This document shows positions 43,902 to 52,791 of a stretch of 64,000 nt of DNA, piece after piece. Made by a program: the position numbers and the translations under genes. Positions within the stretch are counted from its first letter, which is position 1. Each line of letters begins with the position of its first letter. The notes below the pieces were generated by a model. It was not told where the DNA came from, did no database searches, and was given only the letters and a program-made list of their open reading frames with translations. This DNA comes from Anabaena catenula FACHB-362 (GTDB taxonomy: Bacteria > Cyanobacteriota > Cyanobacteriia > Cyanobacteriales > Nostocaceae), in the NCBI RefSeq assembly GCF_014698735.1, contig NZ_JACJTQ010000016.1, positions 1 through 64,000 of the forward strand. The letters are read 5' to 3'.

Positions 43902-45383
43902 ATGTACCTGACGCAAAAACCAGTGCAGAAATTGCCTTCTTTCTCTCTCAAGTTACCTTATGTGGGGGAGAAAAAGGGCAGTTATCACGTTAAGCAGCCA
44001 TTACCGGGATGTCCAAAAATGCCTTTATCTCTGCAATTGCGGGGATATCAGCGTCAAGCTATTACTAGCTGGTTTGCTAATAATGGCAGGGGGACTTTAA
44101 AAATGGCTACTGGTAGTGGAAAAACTATTACGGCACTGTCTATTGCTTGTGAATTGTATCAGCAGATTGGGTTACAAGTCTTGTTGGTGGTGTGTCCCTA
44201 TCGTCATCTTGTTAGCCAATGGGCTAGAGAATGTGAGAAATTTAACTTGGAGCCGATTTTGGCTTTCGAGAATTTACGTACTTGGCAAGGTCAGCTATCA
44301 ACGCAAATTTATAATCTGCGTTCTGGTTCTCAAGGTTTCGTGACGGTAATTACCACTAACTCGACTTTAATTGGTGATGGTTTTCAGTCGCAACTTAAAT
44401 ATTTTCCAGCTAAAACTTTAATTATTGGTGATGAAGCCCATAATTTGGGCGCACCTAGGTTAGAGGAAAGTTTACCTCGGAATGTGGGGTTGCGACTGGC
44501 TTTATCTGCGACTCCAGAAAGGTATTTTGATGATGGGGGTACAGAATCTTTATTAGATTATTTCGGTTCTGTTCTCCAGCCTGAGTTTAGTTTACAGGAT
44601 GCGATCGCCCAAGGAGCTTTGGTACATTATCTTTATTATCCCGTTTTGGTAGAATTGACAGAGGCTGAAAGTATTGCCTATCTTAAGTTAACAAAAAAAA
44701 TCGGGCGCTCATTATTATATCGAGAACGAGATAATGGTGATGTTGGCGATTTTGAAGACAACGAAGATATAAAATCCTTATTAATACAACGCGCTAGGTT
44801 AATTGGTACAGCAGAAAATAAGTTAACAGCTTTACGGGAATTAATGGAAACTCGCAAAGAAACAAACCATACTCTATTTTATTGTAGTGATGGTTCTCAA
44901 GACATCGGACAACGTTCATCTTTGCGTCAACTCAAAGCTGTTTCTAAAATTTTGGGGGTAGAATTAGGTTATAAAGTCAGCACTTACACCGCACAAACTT
45001 CTTTAGAAGAACGGGAAACTTTACGTTGTCAATTTGAAAGTGGTGAATTACAAGGTTTAGTTGCTATTCGCTGTTTAGATGAAGGTGTGGATATTCCGGC
45101 TATTCAAACTGCGGTAATTTTATCAAGTTCAGGAAATCCTCGTCAATTTATCCAACGTCGTGGACGAGTTTTGCGTCCTCACCCTGGTAAGGAGAGGGCG
45201 ACGATTTTTGATATGATTGTGTTACCGCCAGATTTAGATCGAGAAACTATTGAGGTGGAACGGAATTTGTTAAAGAAGGAATTACGGCGTTTTGTGGAAT
45301 TTGCTGATTTAGCAGATAACGCTGGGGAAGCTAGGATGAAGTTATTGGCTTTGCAAAAAAGGTATGGTTTGTTGGATATTTGA
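43902..45383 (+). CDS. DNA phosphorothioation-linked restriction helicase (DEAD/DEAH type)
   Basis: The 493-residue product is a superfamily 2 helicase: Walker A MATGSGKTITALS near residue 70, motif II GDEAHNLG near 178, motif III LALSATPERY near 200 and motif VI QFIQRRGRVLRPH near 417. Its length and gene context match the family named DNA phosphorothioation system restriction enzyme (TIGR04095-like), which would act against DNA lacking the sulfur mark. There is no obvious nuclease domain, so cleavage may need a partner. It is the first gene of the Dnd island. Confidence 0.75.
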   Translation: MYLTQKPVQKLPSFSLKLPYVGEKKGSYHVKQPLPGCPKMPLSLQLRGYQRQAITSWFANNGRGTLKMATGSGKTITALSIACELYQQIGLQVLLVVCPYRHLVSQWARECEKFNLEPILAFENLRTWQGQLSTQIYNLRSGSQGFVTVITTNSTLIGDGFQSQLKYFPAKTLIIGDEAHNLGAPRLEESLPRNVGLRLALSATPERYFDDGGTESLLDYFGSVLQPEFSLQDAIAQGALVHYLYYPVLVELTEAESIAYLKLTKKIGRSLLYRERDNGDVGDFEDNEDIKSLLIQRARLIGTAENKLTALRELMETRKETNHTLFYCSDGSQDIGQRSSLRQLKAVSKILGVELGYKVSTYTAQTSLEERETLRCQFESGELQGLVAIRCLDEGVDIPAIQTAVILSSSGNPRQFIQRRGRVLRPHPGKERATIFDMIVLPPDLDRETIEVERNLLKKELRRFVEFADLADNAGEARMKLLALQKRYGLLDI

Positions 45384-45390
45384 AGGGGAG

Positions 45391-45479
45391 TAAGAGTAAA
45401 TGAACCGCGAAGGCGCGAAGGGCGCGTTCGTCGAAGACGTTCCGAAGGAAAGGAAGAGGGAATGAAGAAGGAAGAGGGA
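45391..45479. repeat. Left inverted repeat around the GxxExxY gene
   Basis: About 85 bases (GAACCGCGAAGGCGCGAAG...) run to the start of the GxxExxY gene, and the reverse complement is at 45879-45960 with only a few mismatches. It starts 8 bases after the helicase stop. Confidence 0.85.
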
Positions 45480-45482
45480 AGA

Positions 45483-45872
45483 ATGAGGGAGTTGGGTGAT
45501 GATGTGGAGGGTTTAGCGTATGCGGTGATTGGTGCGGCTATTGAGGTACATCGGGTGTTGGGAGCAGGGTTTTTGGAGAGGGTTTATCAGGAAGCTTTGT
45601 GTTGTGAATTGCGTTTGCGGGGGATACCTTGTAAACCTAAATATTTAGTAGCTATAAATTATAAAGGTAATCTTATTGGTGAGGGTGAATTAGATTTTTT
45701 AGTTGGTGATATTTTAGTGGTTGAATTGAAAGCTGTAGAAAAATTAGCTCCTATTCACGAAGCTCAAGTTATTTCATATCTAAAAATGACAAATAACCGT
45801 CTCGGACTCCTCATCAACTTTAACGTCCCCATCCTCAAAGAAGGAATAAAACGAGTCATTTTCTCTTCCTAA
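45483..45872 (+). CDS. GxxExxY-family protein
   Basis: The 129-residue product from the ATG at 45483 (an ATG at 45462 inside the repeat gives seven more residues) has the signature GAGFLERVYQEAL (GxxExxY) and a PD-(D/E)XK-like core GELDFLVGDILVVELKAVEKL. The family is widespread and uncharacterised. The gene is enclosed by long inverted repeats (45391-45479 and 45879-45960), which suggests it moved in as a unit between two dnd-linked genes. Confidence 0.85.
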   Translation: MRELGDDVEGLAYAVIGAAIEVHRVLGAGFLERVYQEALCCELRLRGIPCKPKYLVAINYKGNLIGEGELDFLVGDILVVELKAVEKLAPIHEAQVISYLKMTNNRLGLLINFNVPILKEGIKRVIFSS

Positions 45873-45878
45873 ATTCTT

Positions 45879-45960
45879 TTCTTCCTTCTTCCTTCTTCCT
45901 TTCCTTCGGAACGTCTTCGACGAACGCGCTCTTCGCGCCTTCGCGGTTCAATTACTCTTA
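45879..45960. repeat. Right inverted repeat around the GxxExxY gene
   Basis: This is the reverse complement of the left copy, reading ...CTTCGCGCCTTCGCGGTTCA. It starts 7 bases after the GxxExxY stop codon and ends 24 bases before the small ORF at 45985. Confidence 0.85.
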
Positions 45961-45984
45961 TAAATTATAAACACAAACAAAAAA

Positions 45985-46158
45985 ATGCCAGAACACTCAA
46001 ACATTGAAGATGTACAAGAACCAATTACCAGCGCACCACCAGAAGTCAAGCAAATTATTGATAAGGTATGTAAATTAGAAAAAAGTAGATTAGATAGAAA
46101 GAGCAAAGGTCATATTAATGATGATATTCTCACAATAGTGAAGGAAGCAGTGCAATGA
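45985..46158 (+). CDS. 57-residue ORF coupled to the SMC-like ATPase
   Basis: The ATG at 45985 opens 57 codons (MPEHSNIEDVQEP...) that end in a TGA overlapping the ATG of the next gene (ATGA at 46155-46158). The product is charged and helical in its second half (EKSRLDRKSKGHINDDILTI), with no known domain. The 4-base overlap suggests coupled translation. I do not recognise it; it may be a small partner of the ATPase. Confidence 0.6.
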   Translation: MPEHSNIEDVQEPITSAPPEVKQIIDKVCKLEKSRLDRKSKGHINDDILTIVKEAVQ

Positions 46159-48230
46159 AGCTAACTTCAATTAAATTATGTAATTTTCGTTCCTTTTATG
46201 GAAAAACCCCAGAGATAACTTTAGCTGGTGGAGATGTTCGCAATACTACGATGATTTATGGTAGTAATGGAGCAGGAAAAACCAGTATTTTGAATGCCTT
46301 TACCTGGGTATTATATGAAAAATTTAGTGCTGCATTTGCGTCAACAGAACAGTTAGTAAATAAACGCGCAATTGCGGAATCTCAACCACGAGAACCTGTA
46401 GAATGTTGGGTAGAAGTTGGTTGGGAACATGAAAGCAACCGTTACCGCGCTACTCGTGGTTGTCGGGTTTATAAAAATGAAAGTGATTTTATTGAAGCTG
46501 GTAAAACTCAGTTAAAAATTCAAGTTGCTGGAGATGACGGAAAATGGTATTTTCCCCTTCAGCAAGCTGAGGAAATCATTACTCAGATTTTACCAGCAAG
46601 TTTACATCAATATTTTTTCTTTGACGGTGAACGCATTGAAGAAATTGTGCGTTCTGATAATAAAGCAGAAATTGCAGAAGCAATTAGAACGTTTTTAGGT
46701 GTGGAAGTAATTGAACTTTCTATTAAACACCTGAAAGATGCTAAAAAGAGTTTAGAAACTGATTTAAAAAATATTGGTGACGCTGAAACTAAACAGTTAT
46801 TAAATCTGCAAGAAAAGCAAGAATTGGAAATTGAAACCATCAATAAACGTCAAACGGAAATAAATCAAGAATTAGAACATCAACAGACATTTAAAAAAGA
46901 AGTCAGTAATAAATTACGAGAATTGAGTGCTGTTAAGGAATTACAGGAAAGAAAGCAAAATTTAGAATCGCAAAGGGATAGCTTACGGGAAGAATTGAAG
47001 AAAACACGGGAAAATTTAAAAAAAGTTATTTCCGCACGGGGTTATACAGTTCTGTTATCAGAAACTACGGCTAAGTTTCGGGAAATATTTACAGATTTAA
47101 AACAAAGAGGTGAATTAACTGCGGGAATTTCGCGGGAATTTGTCAATGATTTACTCAATTCTGGACGTTGTATTTGTGGTGCAGATTTAAGGGAAGGAAC
47201 TCATACTCATTTTCATGTTAAGAACTTGATGAAAAAAGCAGGTTCTTCGACAGTGGAAGAAACCGCAATTAGAATGAGCGCACAAGTTGATGAAATTGAT
47301 AAACAAGCAGTTTCTTTTTGGGAAGAAGCGGATAGGGAACAAGCACGAATTAAACAGCTAAGAGAAAATCTCAATCAAGTTGAACTGGAATTAGCTGGTA
47401 TTCAAGAACAACTGCGAAAAGATCCGAATGAGGAAATTAGCAGTTTACAAAAACGTCTTGATGAAATTGAAGCCAAAATTGATGAATTAAATCGAGAACA
47501 GGGTGCAAATCAACAGGAAGTTTTACATCTAAAAACAGATATCGATGCTTTGATAAAACAAATATCTAAGCAAAAACAAAATGAAGAAAAGCAATCTTTA
47601 GCACAGCGTCGAATTAATGCTACTCAAGATGCTATTGAACGGTTATTGGAAGTTAAAAACCGTCAAGAACACCAGTTTCGTCTGCAATTGGAACAGCGCG
47701 TACAGGAAATTTTCTCAGAGATTTCTTTTACTCCCTACGTTCCCAAAATTAGTGAAAAGTATGAATTGAGTTTGGTGGAAAATACGACGGGAATTGAAGC
47801 ACCAGTTGCAGCTTCTACTGGGGAAAATCAAATTCTCAGTTTATCTTTTATCGCTAGTATTATTGATAAGGTGCGCGACTGGAGTGAGAAGCGGAAAATG
47901 ATGATGGTTCCTGATAGTAGCACTTTTCCCATTGTCATGGATTCTCCTTTTGGGAGTTTAGATGCTAATTCCCGTCGTCACATTGCGAGAACTATTCCTA
48001 AGTTAGCAAATCAGTTAGTTGTGTTGGTGACTAAGACGCAATGGAGGGTGGAGGTTGAGGAGGAAATTGCTGATAAGATTGGTAGGGAATATGTATTAGT
48101 TTATTATTCTTCTAAGCCTAATTGTGAACAGGATTTCATTGAATTAGGTAGAGAAAGGTATTCTTTGGTAAGACAGAGTTTAAATGGTTTTGAATATACT
48201 GAAATTCTTGAAGTGGAAAGAGAGAGGTAG
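46155..48230 (+). CDS. DndD-like SMC/Rad50-type ATPase (second copy in the island)
   Basis: The 691-residue product has the ABC-type head: Walker A GSNGAGKTS at residues 36-44, the Q-loop YFFFDGERIEE near 153, signature STGENQILSLS near 555 and Walker B IVMDSPFGSLD near 597. A long coiled coil lies at about 200-540. A CIC motif (Cys339, Cys341) with nearby THTHFH could bind metal at the hinge, like a zinc hook. DndD and DNA-repair SMC proteins share this plan. It differs from the DndD at 56540, so it is a paralogue, perhaps the motor of the restriction arm. Confidence 0.8.
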   Translation: MKLTSIKLCNFRSFYGKTPEITLAGGDVRNTTMIYGSNGAGKTSILNAFTWVLYEKFSAAFASTEQLVNKRAIAESQPREPVECWVEVGWEHESNRYRATRGCRVYKNESDFIEAGKTQLKIQVAGDDGKWYFPLQQAEEIITQILPASLHQYFFFDGERIEEIVRSDNKAEIAEAIRTFLGVEVIELSIKHLKDAKKSLETDLKNIGDAETKQLLNLQEKQELEIETINKRQTEINQELEHQQTFKKEVSNKLRELSAVKELQERKQNLESQRDSLREELKKTRENLKKVISARGYTVLLSETTAKFREIFTDLKQRGELTAGISREFVNDLLNSGRCICGADLREGTHTHFHVKNLMKKAGSSTVEETAIRMSAQVDEIDKQAVSFWEEADREQARIKQLRENLNQVELELAGIQEQLRKDPNEEISSLQKRLDEIEAKIDELNREQGANQQEVLHLKTDIDALIKQISKQKQNEEKQSLAQRRINATQDAIERLLEVKNRQEHQFRLQLEQRVQEIFSEISFTPYVPKISEKYELSLVENTTGIEAPVAASTGENQILSLSFIASIIDKVRDWSEKRKMMMVPDSSTFPIVMDSPFGSLDANSRRHIARTIPKLANQLVVLVTKTQWRVEVEEEIADKIGREYVLVYYSSKPNCEQDFIELGRERYSLVRQSLNGFEYTEILEVERER

Positions 48231-48235
48231 GTTTC

Positions 48236-48877
48236 ATGGTTATTGCTAATTTACCAAATATCGTTACAGATACCTGGTTCAACGTAAATTGGGATGAATT
48301 TCTGGAAATTGCTGAACATCCTGATTATCAGCAAGGAAGATTTTATTATTATCAAAATTACATGAGGATAGAAATTTCACCAGTTGGTTCAATTCATGGA
48401 AACAATAATAATGTTGTTGCAAATGTTGTGAATTTTTATGCGACATTGAAAAACATTAAAATTAAAGGATGGGTAAATACCAGTTTTCGCAGAACAAGTG
48501 AAGGAGAATGTCAACCTGATTTAGCTTTTTATATTGGGGACAAGGTAACATTTCCACCTTTAAATAATTCTCCTGTCAATATTAATGAGTTAGCAGCACC
48601 GACTTTAGTAGTAGAAATTGCTGCTTCTTCTGTAAATGATGATTTAGGGTTTAAGCGGTTACTTTATGAAAGATTGGGTGTAAAGGAATATTGGGTGATG
48701 GATGCTAATAATAATGATATTATTGCTTTTGAAATATCTGATGGTGGAAGTAGGAGAATTGAGGAGTCGAAGGTTTTACTGGGTTTACAAATAGCTACTG
48801 TTAAAGAAGCTATTCAACGTAGTCTAACTCAAGATGATGATGAGGTAAATCGTTGGTTGTTGGGAATTTTTAGTTGA
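48236..48877 (+). CDS. Uma2-family protein
   Basis: The 213-residue product has the Uma2 core (FLEIAEHPDYQQGRFYYYQN, then ECQPDLAFYIGD, TLVVEIAASSV and LGVKEYWVMD). It begins 5 bases after the ATPase stop, so it is co-transcribed. The fold is PD-(D/E)XK-like. Whether it belongs functionally to the Dnd island is unclear, since Uma2 genes are common passengers in cyanobacteria. Confidence 0.9.
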   Translation: MVIANLPNIVTDTWFNVNWDEFLEIAEHPDYQQGRFYYYQNYMRIEISPVGSIHGNNNNVVANVVNFYATLKNIKIKGWVNTSFRRTSEGECQPDLAFYIGDKVTFPPLNNSPVNINELAAPTLVVEIAASSVNDDLGFKRLLYERLGVKEYWVMDANNNDIIAFEISDGGSRRIEESKVLLGLQIATVKEAIQRSLTQDDDEVNRWLLGIFS

Positions 48878-48881
48878 TATG

Positions 48882-48914
48882 TCTCACGCAGAGTCGCAGA
48901 GAGGCAAAAAGGAG
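48882..48914. repeat. Short GTCTCACGCAGAG repeat
   Basis: This repeat (TCTCACGCAGAGTCGCAGAG) is similar to the ones at 50903-50935 in direct orientation and at 58547-58575 in reverse. It sits between the Uma2 gene and the SLH gene. Confidence 0.6.
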
Positions 48915-48990
48915 CAATGTTTGTTAATTTGTATGTGATAATATTATCTATGTTTATCAGCGGTTAATTATCAATTATAGGGTGCAAAGA

Positions 48991-50889
48991 ATGTTAGTTA
49001 GAAATTATTTATTTATAATTACTTTGGCTTTAAGTTTTTTACCTGCTCGTGTTTTGGCTTTTTCTGATACTCAAAACTATTGGGGGAAAGATTGTATTCA
49101 ACAATTAGGAGAAAGGAAGTTACTTACTGGTTATCCTGATGGTAGTTTTCGTCCTAATGCAATTGTTACCCGCGCAGAAGCAGCGGTTTTAATGTTGAAT
49201 GCTTTTCCTAATGCACCAATAAAAAGGGATTCGGTTATATTTAACGATGTATCTCCTAATTATTGGGGATATAAAGCAATTAATACTGCTTATCAAAAAG
49301 GCTTTTTCTCTGGTTATCCAGGAAATATTTTTCAACCTAATCAAGCAATTCCTAGAGCGCAAATTATTGGTGTTGTCGCTGGGGGAAAAAATTATAGTTC
49401 TGTCTCTAATTCAGCGCAAATATTACAACGTTATTTTGAAGATGCTAATTTAATTCCTAATTATGCTCAAAGTGCTATAGCTGCGGGAACTATTAATAGT
49501 ATTGTTGTTAATTATCCTGATGTTAAAAAGTTAAAACCTCAAGAAACTGCTACGAGGGGTGAAGTCGCTGCGTTAATGTGTCGAGCGTTAAATATTTACG
49601 CTGTCCCTCCTCAATATATTGCTGGTGTGGAAGTACAACCCCAAGAGGTACGCGCTTTACCAGGAAAGCTTGATTCTATTCCTACTTTTAATAGTAATAG
49701 TCCTGAACTTGTGGATACGGATGGAATTTTACTTTCTACTTTTTCTCCTGTAGGGAAAAAAAGCCAGGAAGCACATTTAAATTATCCTTTTCAAGGTAGA
49801 TTTGATGTGTTTTCTCATCACATTGTTCGAGCAGAAACTACTTCTCAAAACCGGACTGTTTATCAGGGAATTATTGTTTATAATCCAGGTAATGAAGCGG
49901 TGAATTTGGAAGTTTTACAAGGTGCTAGTTATCTTTCACGGGAAGCACCTTTTATTAATCTGCCGGATATAGTAGATAATGCCCAAGGTACGGTTTATGC
50001 TGGCCCTGGTAGTCGGACTATGAGTGATGTACTGCGAGGGGTTAAGCAAGAGATATTTCCTGTAAAACTGGTGATAAAGCCGGGTGAAAGTCAAATTTTA
50101 GCTAGTTTACCTATTTCTGTCCAAGCACCTTCTTCTAATGGTCGCACGGTGATGATGCGGTTGAGTAGCAATAAACCGATTTTTATGGCAAACTTAGCAA
50201 AGAGGAGCGATCGCTCTCCAAGTCTAGCAGAATGGCTACAGCTATTAGATACAGGCAGTTTAGCAGGAAAGCGTGACCCCATTCCTACGCCTTTAGACCC
50301 TCCCAGAGAACCAACGGTATTTAGTCGCGTTGCTGGTGTTTCTCAAGGGACAAAATGGGAAGCAAATATTACAGATAATGCCAATGTCGCTAATTTAACT
50401 TTACCTCAACAGGGAAAAGCGGTTTCTTATCCTTTGGGGACAGTTCATTTAATTACACTTAGCACAGGACAAATACAGAGTGCGTCAATGCTCAAACGCT
50501 ATCCTGATACGGCGTATTTTGCCCATAGTAACTACGGTGTAGAATATAATCTGACTTTACCTCTATATAATTCTAGTAGTCAAGCCCGAACTGTAGCTGT
50601 ATCAATTCAAACGCCTGTTAAGGATGAAGGTGGTACTGATAGATTGTTGTTTTTGAAGCCACAAGTGGAACAAATATTTTTCCGGGGTACTGTGCGGGTG
50701 CGTTATACAGATGATAATGGTGGGGAAAAAACGCGCTATCTGCATTTGGTACAGCGACGGGGACAACCTGGGGAAACTTTGGTAAGGTTGCGGTTAGCGG
50801 GGGGTGAAAAAAGACAGGTTCAGGTTGATTTTTTATATCCTCCTGATTCTACTCCTCCGCAGGTTTTGACTGTGAAAACTGAGGGATAA
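48991..50889 (+). CDS. SLH-domain protein with C-terminal DUF3370-like region
   Basis: The 632-residue product from the ATG at 48991 (a GTG at 48982 adds three residues) has a cleavable signal peptide (MLVRNYLFIITLALSFLPAR, cut after ...VLA). Three SLH units follow at about 25-200 (NYWGKDCIQQLGERKLLTGY and two more). The rest, about 230-632, is beta-rich and resembles DUF3370, a cyanobacterial family. SLH units bind the peptidoglycan-linked wall polymer. It has no visible link to DNA modification and is flanked by short repeats, so it may be an inserted neighbour. Confidence 0.75.
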   Translation: MLVRNYLFIITLALSFLPARVLAFSDTQNYWGKDCIQQLGERKLLTGYPDGSFRPNAIVTRAEAAVLMLNAFPNAPIKRDSVIFNDVSPNYWGYKAINTAYQKGFFSGYPGNIFQPNQAIPRAQIIGVVAGGKNYSSVSNSAQILQRYFEDANLIPNYAQSAIAAGTINSIVVNYPDVKKLKPQETATRGEVAALMCRALNIYAVPPQYIAGVEVQPQEVRALPGKLDSIPTFNSNSPELVDTDGILLSTFSPVGKKSQEAHLNYPFQGRFDVFSHHIVRAETTSQNRTVYQGIIVYNPGNEAVNLEVLQGASYLSREAPFINLPDIVDNAQGTVYAGPGSRTMSDVLRGVKQEIFPVKLVIKPGESQILASLPISVQAPSSNGRTVMMRLSSNKPIFMANLAKRSDRSPSLAEWLQLLDTGSLAGKRDPIPTPLDPPREPTVFSRVAGVSQGTKWEANITDNANVANLTLPQQGKAVSYPLGTVHLITLSTGQIQSASMLKRYPDTAYFAHSNYGVEYNLTLPLYNSSSQARTVAVSIQTPVKDEGGTDRLLFLKPQVEQIFFRGTVRVRYTDDNGGEKTRYLHLVQRRGQPGETLVRLRLAGGEKRQVQVDFLYPPDSTPPQVLTVKTEG

Positions 50890-50902
50890 ATTTAGAATTT
50901 TT

Positions 50903-50935
50903 TCTCACGCAGAGACGCAGAGGCACAGAGAGGAG
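50903..50935. repeat. Short TCTCACGCAGAGACGCAGAG repeat
   Basis: This repeat is 13 bases downstream of the SLH gene. With 48882-48914 it brackets that gene as direct repeats; with 58547-58575 it brackets the core dnd genes as inverted repeats. Confidence 0.6.
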
Positions 50936-51000
50936 TGCAAGAGTGTAGTATTAGTAAATGAGGTTTGTTTTGATATATTAAGGGTGTAGATATTTATATT

Positions 51001-51474
51001 ATGGCGGAAACTGGTAGAATCAGGGTTGCTAAGGATAAAGCTGAATTGGTCAAAAGTTTAACTTCTTCTGATGGGGGAACGGGTCCTTTTCAGACTTTCG
51101 CTGATGTGATTGTTTTTGCTGCTGCTTTAGGTGCTAAGTATAAAAAGCGTGTTCCTTTGGAGGAAATTTCTAAACGTGAACCATCACCAATTCGGTTAGA
51201 ATATTTTGCTACAATGGGACATGATATATTAATTAAATTATTGGGAATTACAGAAAGTCAGGATATTATAATTTTATCTCCTTATGAGGAAGAATATGAA
51301 AAACAACGCAATGGAATTTTTGAAGAATACGCTAATGGTGGACTAGAAATATTACAAAATGAGTTAAGAGGTGCGGTAGATTATTCTGAACGAATTTTAC
51401 TATTTCTCAGTTATGAAAGAACAAATAATCCAAAAGAAGAAGAGGAATTTGATTTAACTAAATTCCTCAGTTGA
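51001..51474 (+). CDS. Dnd system-associated protein 4
   Basis: The 157-residue product (opening MAETGRIRVAKDKAELVKSL) fits the small family called DNA phosphorothioation-associated protein 4 (TIGR04062-like). It is predicted soluble, with a middle segment FQTFADVIVFAAALGAKYKKR and a C-terminal acidic tail. Its activity is not known to me. The call rests on the N-terminal motif and on the gene lying 12 bases from the convergent dndB. Confidence 0.65.
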   Translation: MAETGRIRVAKDKAELVKSLTSSDGGTGPFQTFADVIVFAAALGAKYKKRVPLEEISKREPSPIRLEYFATMGHDILIKLLGITESQDIIILSPYEEEYEKQRNGIFEEYANGGLEILQNELRGAVDYSERILLFLSYERTNNPKEEEEFDLTKFLS

Positions 51475-51486
51475 GTTAGGGTATCT

Positions 51487-52689
51487 TTAATAAGAAGAGT
51501 TATCTGTCCATCCTAATTCATATTTAATCTTTTTAACTGCATCCGTTACTGCATTTGCACCTGTAGATAGTTTATATCGCTTATTCGGATTTTTTGGATT
51601 AGGATCTATTCTAATTAAAGTATTTTCCCAAATCTCATTATCTCTTGTCCAACCTATCTTTGCGAGTTGGGAAACTTTCGTTTCATCAAAATAATTGCTG
51701 TCTTTATTGTAAGTTAAATGTAGTAATCTAGCCAAAACTTCCAGACCAACACTCACACCTAATAAACATTCATCCTTAAATTTCCTGATCTCAGCAACAG
51801 TCAAATCTTCTGCTTTTTTTACAGAAATATATCTAGTATTACTACATTCGTAGAAAAACTCATTGAGACAATTAGCCAGGGAGTTAGACGATATAGCTAC
51901 ATCATAGTCGCTGAGTTCAGCTTCAGGATTATTAGTAAAAGCACAACTCACAGCCCTGGCTATGTAGTTATTTGTGTAAATAAATCCCTTTGTAACACGC
52001 GGATTATCATGAACTTTATCTGTTTTATTATGAAATATGTCTACTTGTTCTACCAATTTTTTAGTAATACCAATACGACCTTCAGATACACCAAATGACA
52101 ATAGCAAAGCTTTATCTAGTTGTTTCGTTTGAGCCATATCTAGAAAATCTTTTTTACACTGTTCAAGGTCTTCTTCCAAAACCAGCGTAATTGGAAAATC
52201 ATCATCACTAATTAAGTCACTTGTATCACCTTCAATCAATTTTTGAATAGCACTCTTACGATGTTGACCATCTGTAATCTCTAACTTTACTCCACGAGGA
52301 ATTACAACTAAACAAATACCTCTACCAAATTCGAGAATATTTATTTTTCCCAGAGCTACATTTGCTGTCAATGTCCCCAAAATCCAAGGTTTTCCTTTTT
52401 GCGCTTGTTCGATAATATAATTTTTAATCTCATCAGCATGGCCTGGTACTTCTGGGCGTTGTCTACCTGAATCAGGATCATTCTCAGTAGCAGGTTTTAT
52501 TACTAAAAGCGCAGGAAAATCTCCAGGTGGTATATTAATTTGTAGCATTTTTCGCTTACCGTGTCGAAAAATCAAACCTGGATAACAGCGTTCACGATGG
52601 TATTTAGAAAAGAATGGCTCTATAAATGAGCTAAACTGAGCTTTTACTTCAGGAGTAATATCGTTGTTGTCTTCGTTAAATTCAGTCAT
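51487..52689 (-). CDS. dndB: DndB-type DGQHR protein
   Basis: DndB regulates dnd expression and modification level by binding the dnd promoter region. The 400-residue product from the ATG at 52689 has the signature ITDGQHRKSAIQKLIEG near residue 155 and the conserved C-terminal region with IDPNPKNPNKRYKLSTG. Longer starts at 52725 (ATG) and 52737 (TTG) are open; no RBS decides between them. It lies next to the second DGQHR gene on the same strand, 100 bases apart. Confidence 0.78.
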   Translation of the reverse strand: MTEFNEDNNDITPEVKAQFSSFIEPFFSKYHRERCYPGLIFRHGKRKMLQINIPPGDFPALLVIKPATENDPDSGRQRPEVPGHADEIKNYIIEQAQKGKPWILGTLTANVALGKINILEFGRGICLVVIPRGVKLEITDGQHRKSAIQKLIEGDTSDLISDDDFPITLVLEEDLEQCKKDFLDMAQTKQLDKALLLSFGVSEGRIGITKKLVEQVDIFHNKTDKVHDNPRVTKGFIYTNNYIARAVSCAFTNNPEAELSDYDVAISSNSLANCLNEFFYECSNTRYISVKKAEDLTVAEIRKFKDECLLGVSVGLEVLARLLHLTYNKDSNYFDETKVSQLAKIGWTRDNEIWENTLIRIDPNPKNPNKRYKLSTGANAVTDAVKKIKYELGWTDNSSY

Positions 52690-52791
52690 ATAAATGCTGA
52701 TACACTTAGCTATGTCAATAAACATAGTAAACAACAATGGTGGTATTAAGCATCAGTATAAACCACGAGGTGATATTACTCACTAAATCTG

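Noticed and set aside
45391-45960. An insertion sequence
   Set aside because: There are long inverted repeats but no transposase; the enclosed gene is GxxExxY, so it is at most a non-autonomous cassette.
43902-48230. DISARM, Zorya or BREX defence system
   Set aside because: A helicase and an SMC-like ATPase are present, but no DrmB-like, methyltransferase, ZorAB motor or PglZ gene is seen, while dndC, dndD and dndE are clear.
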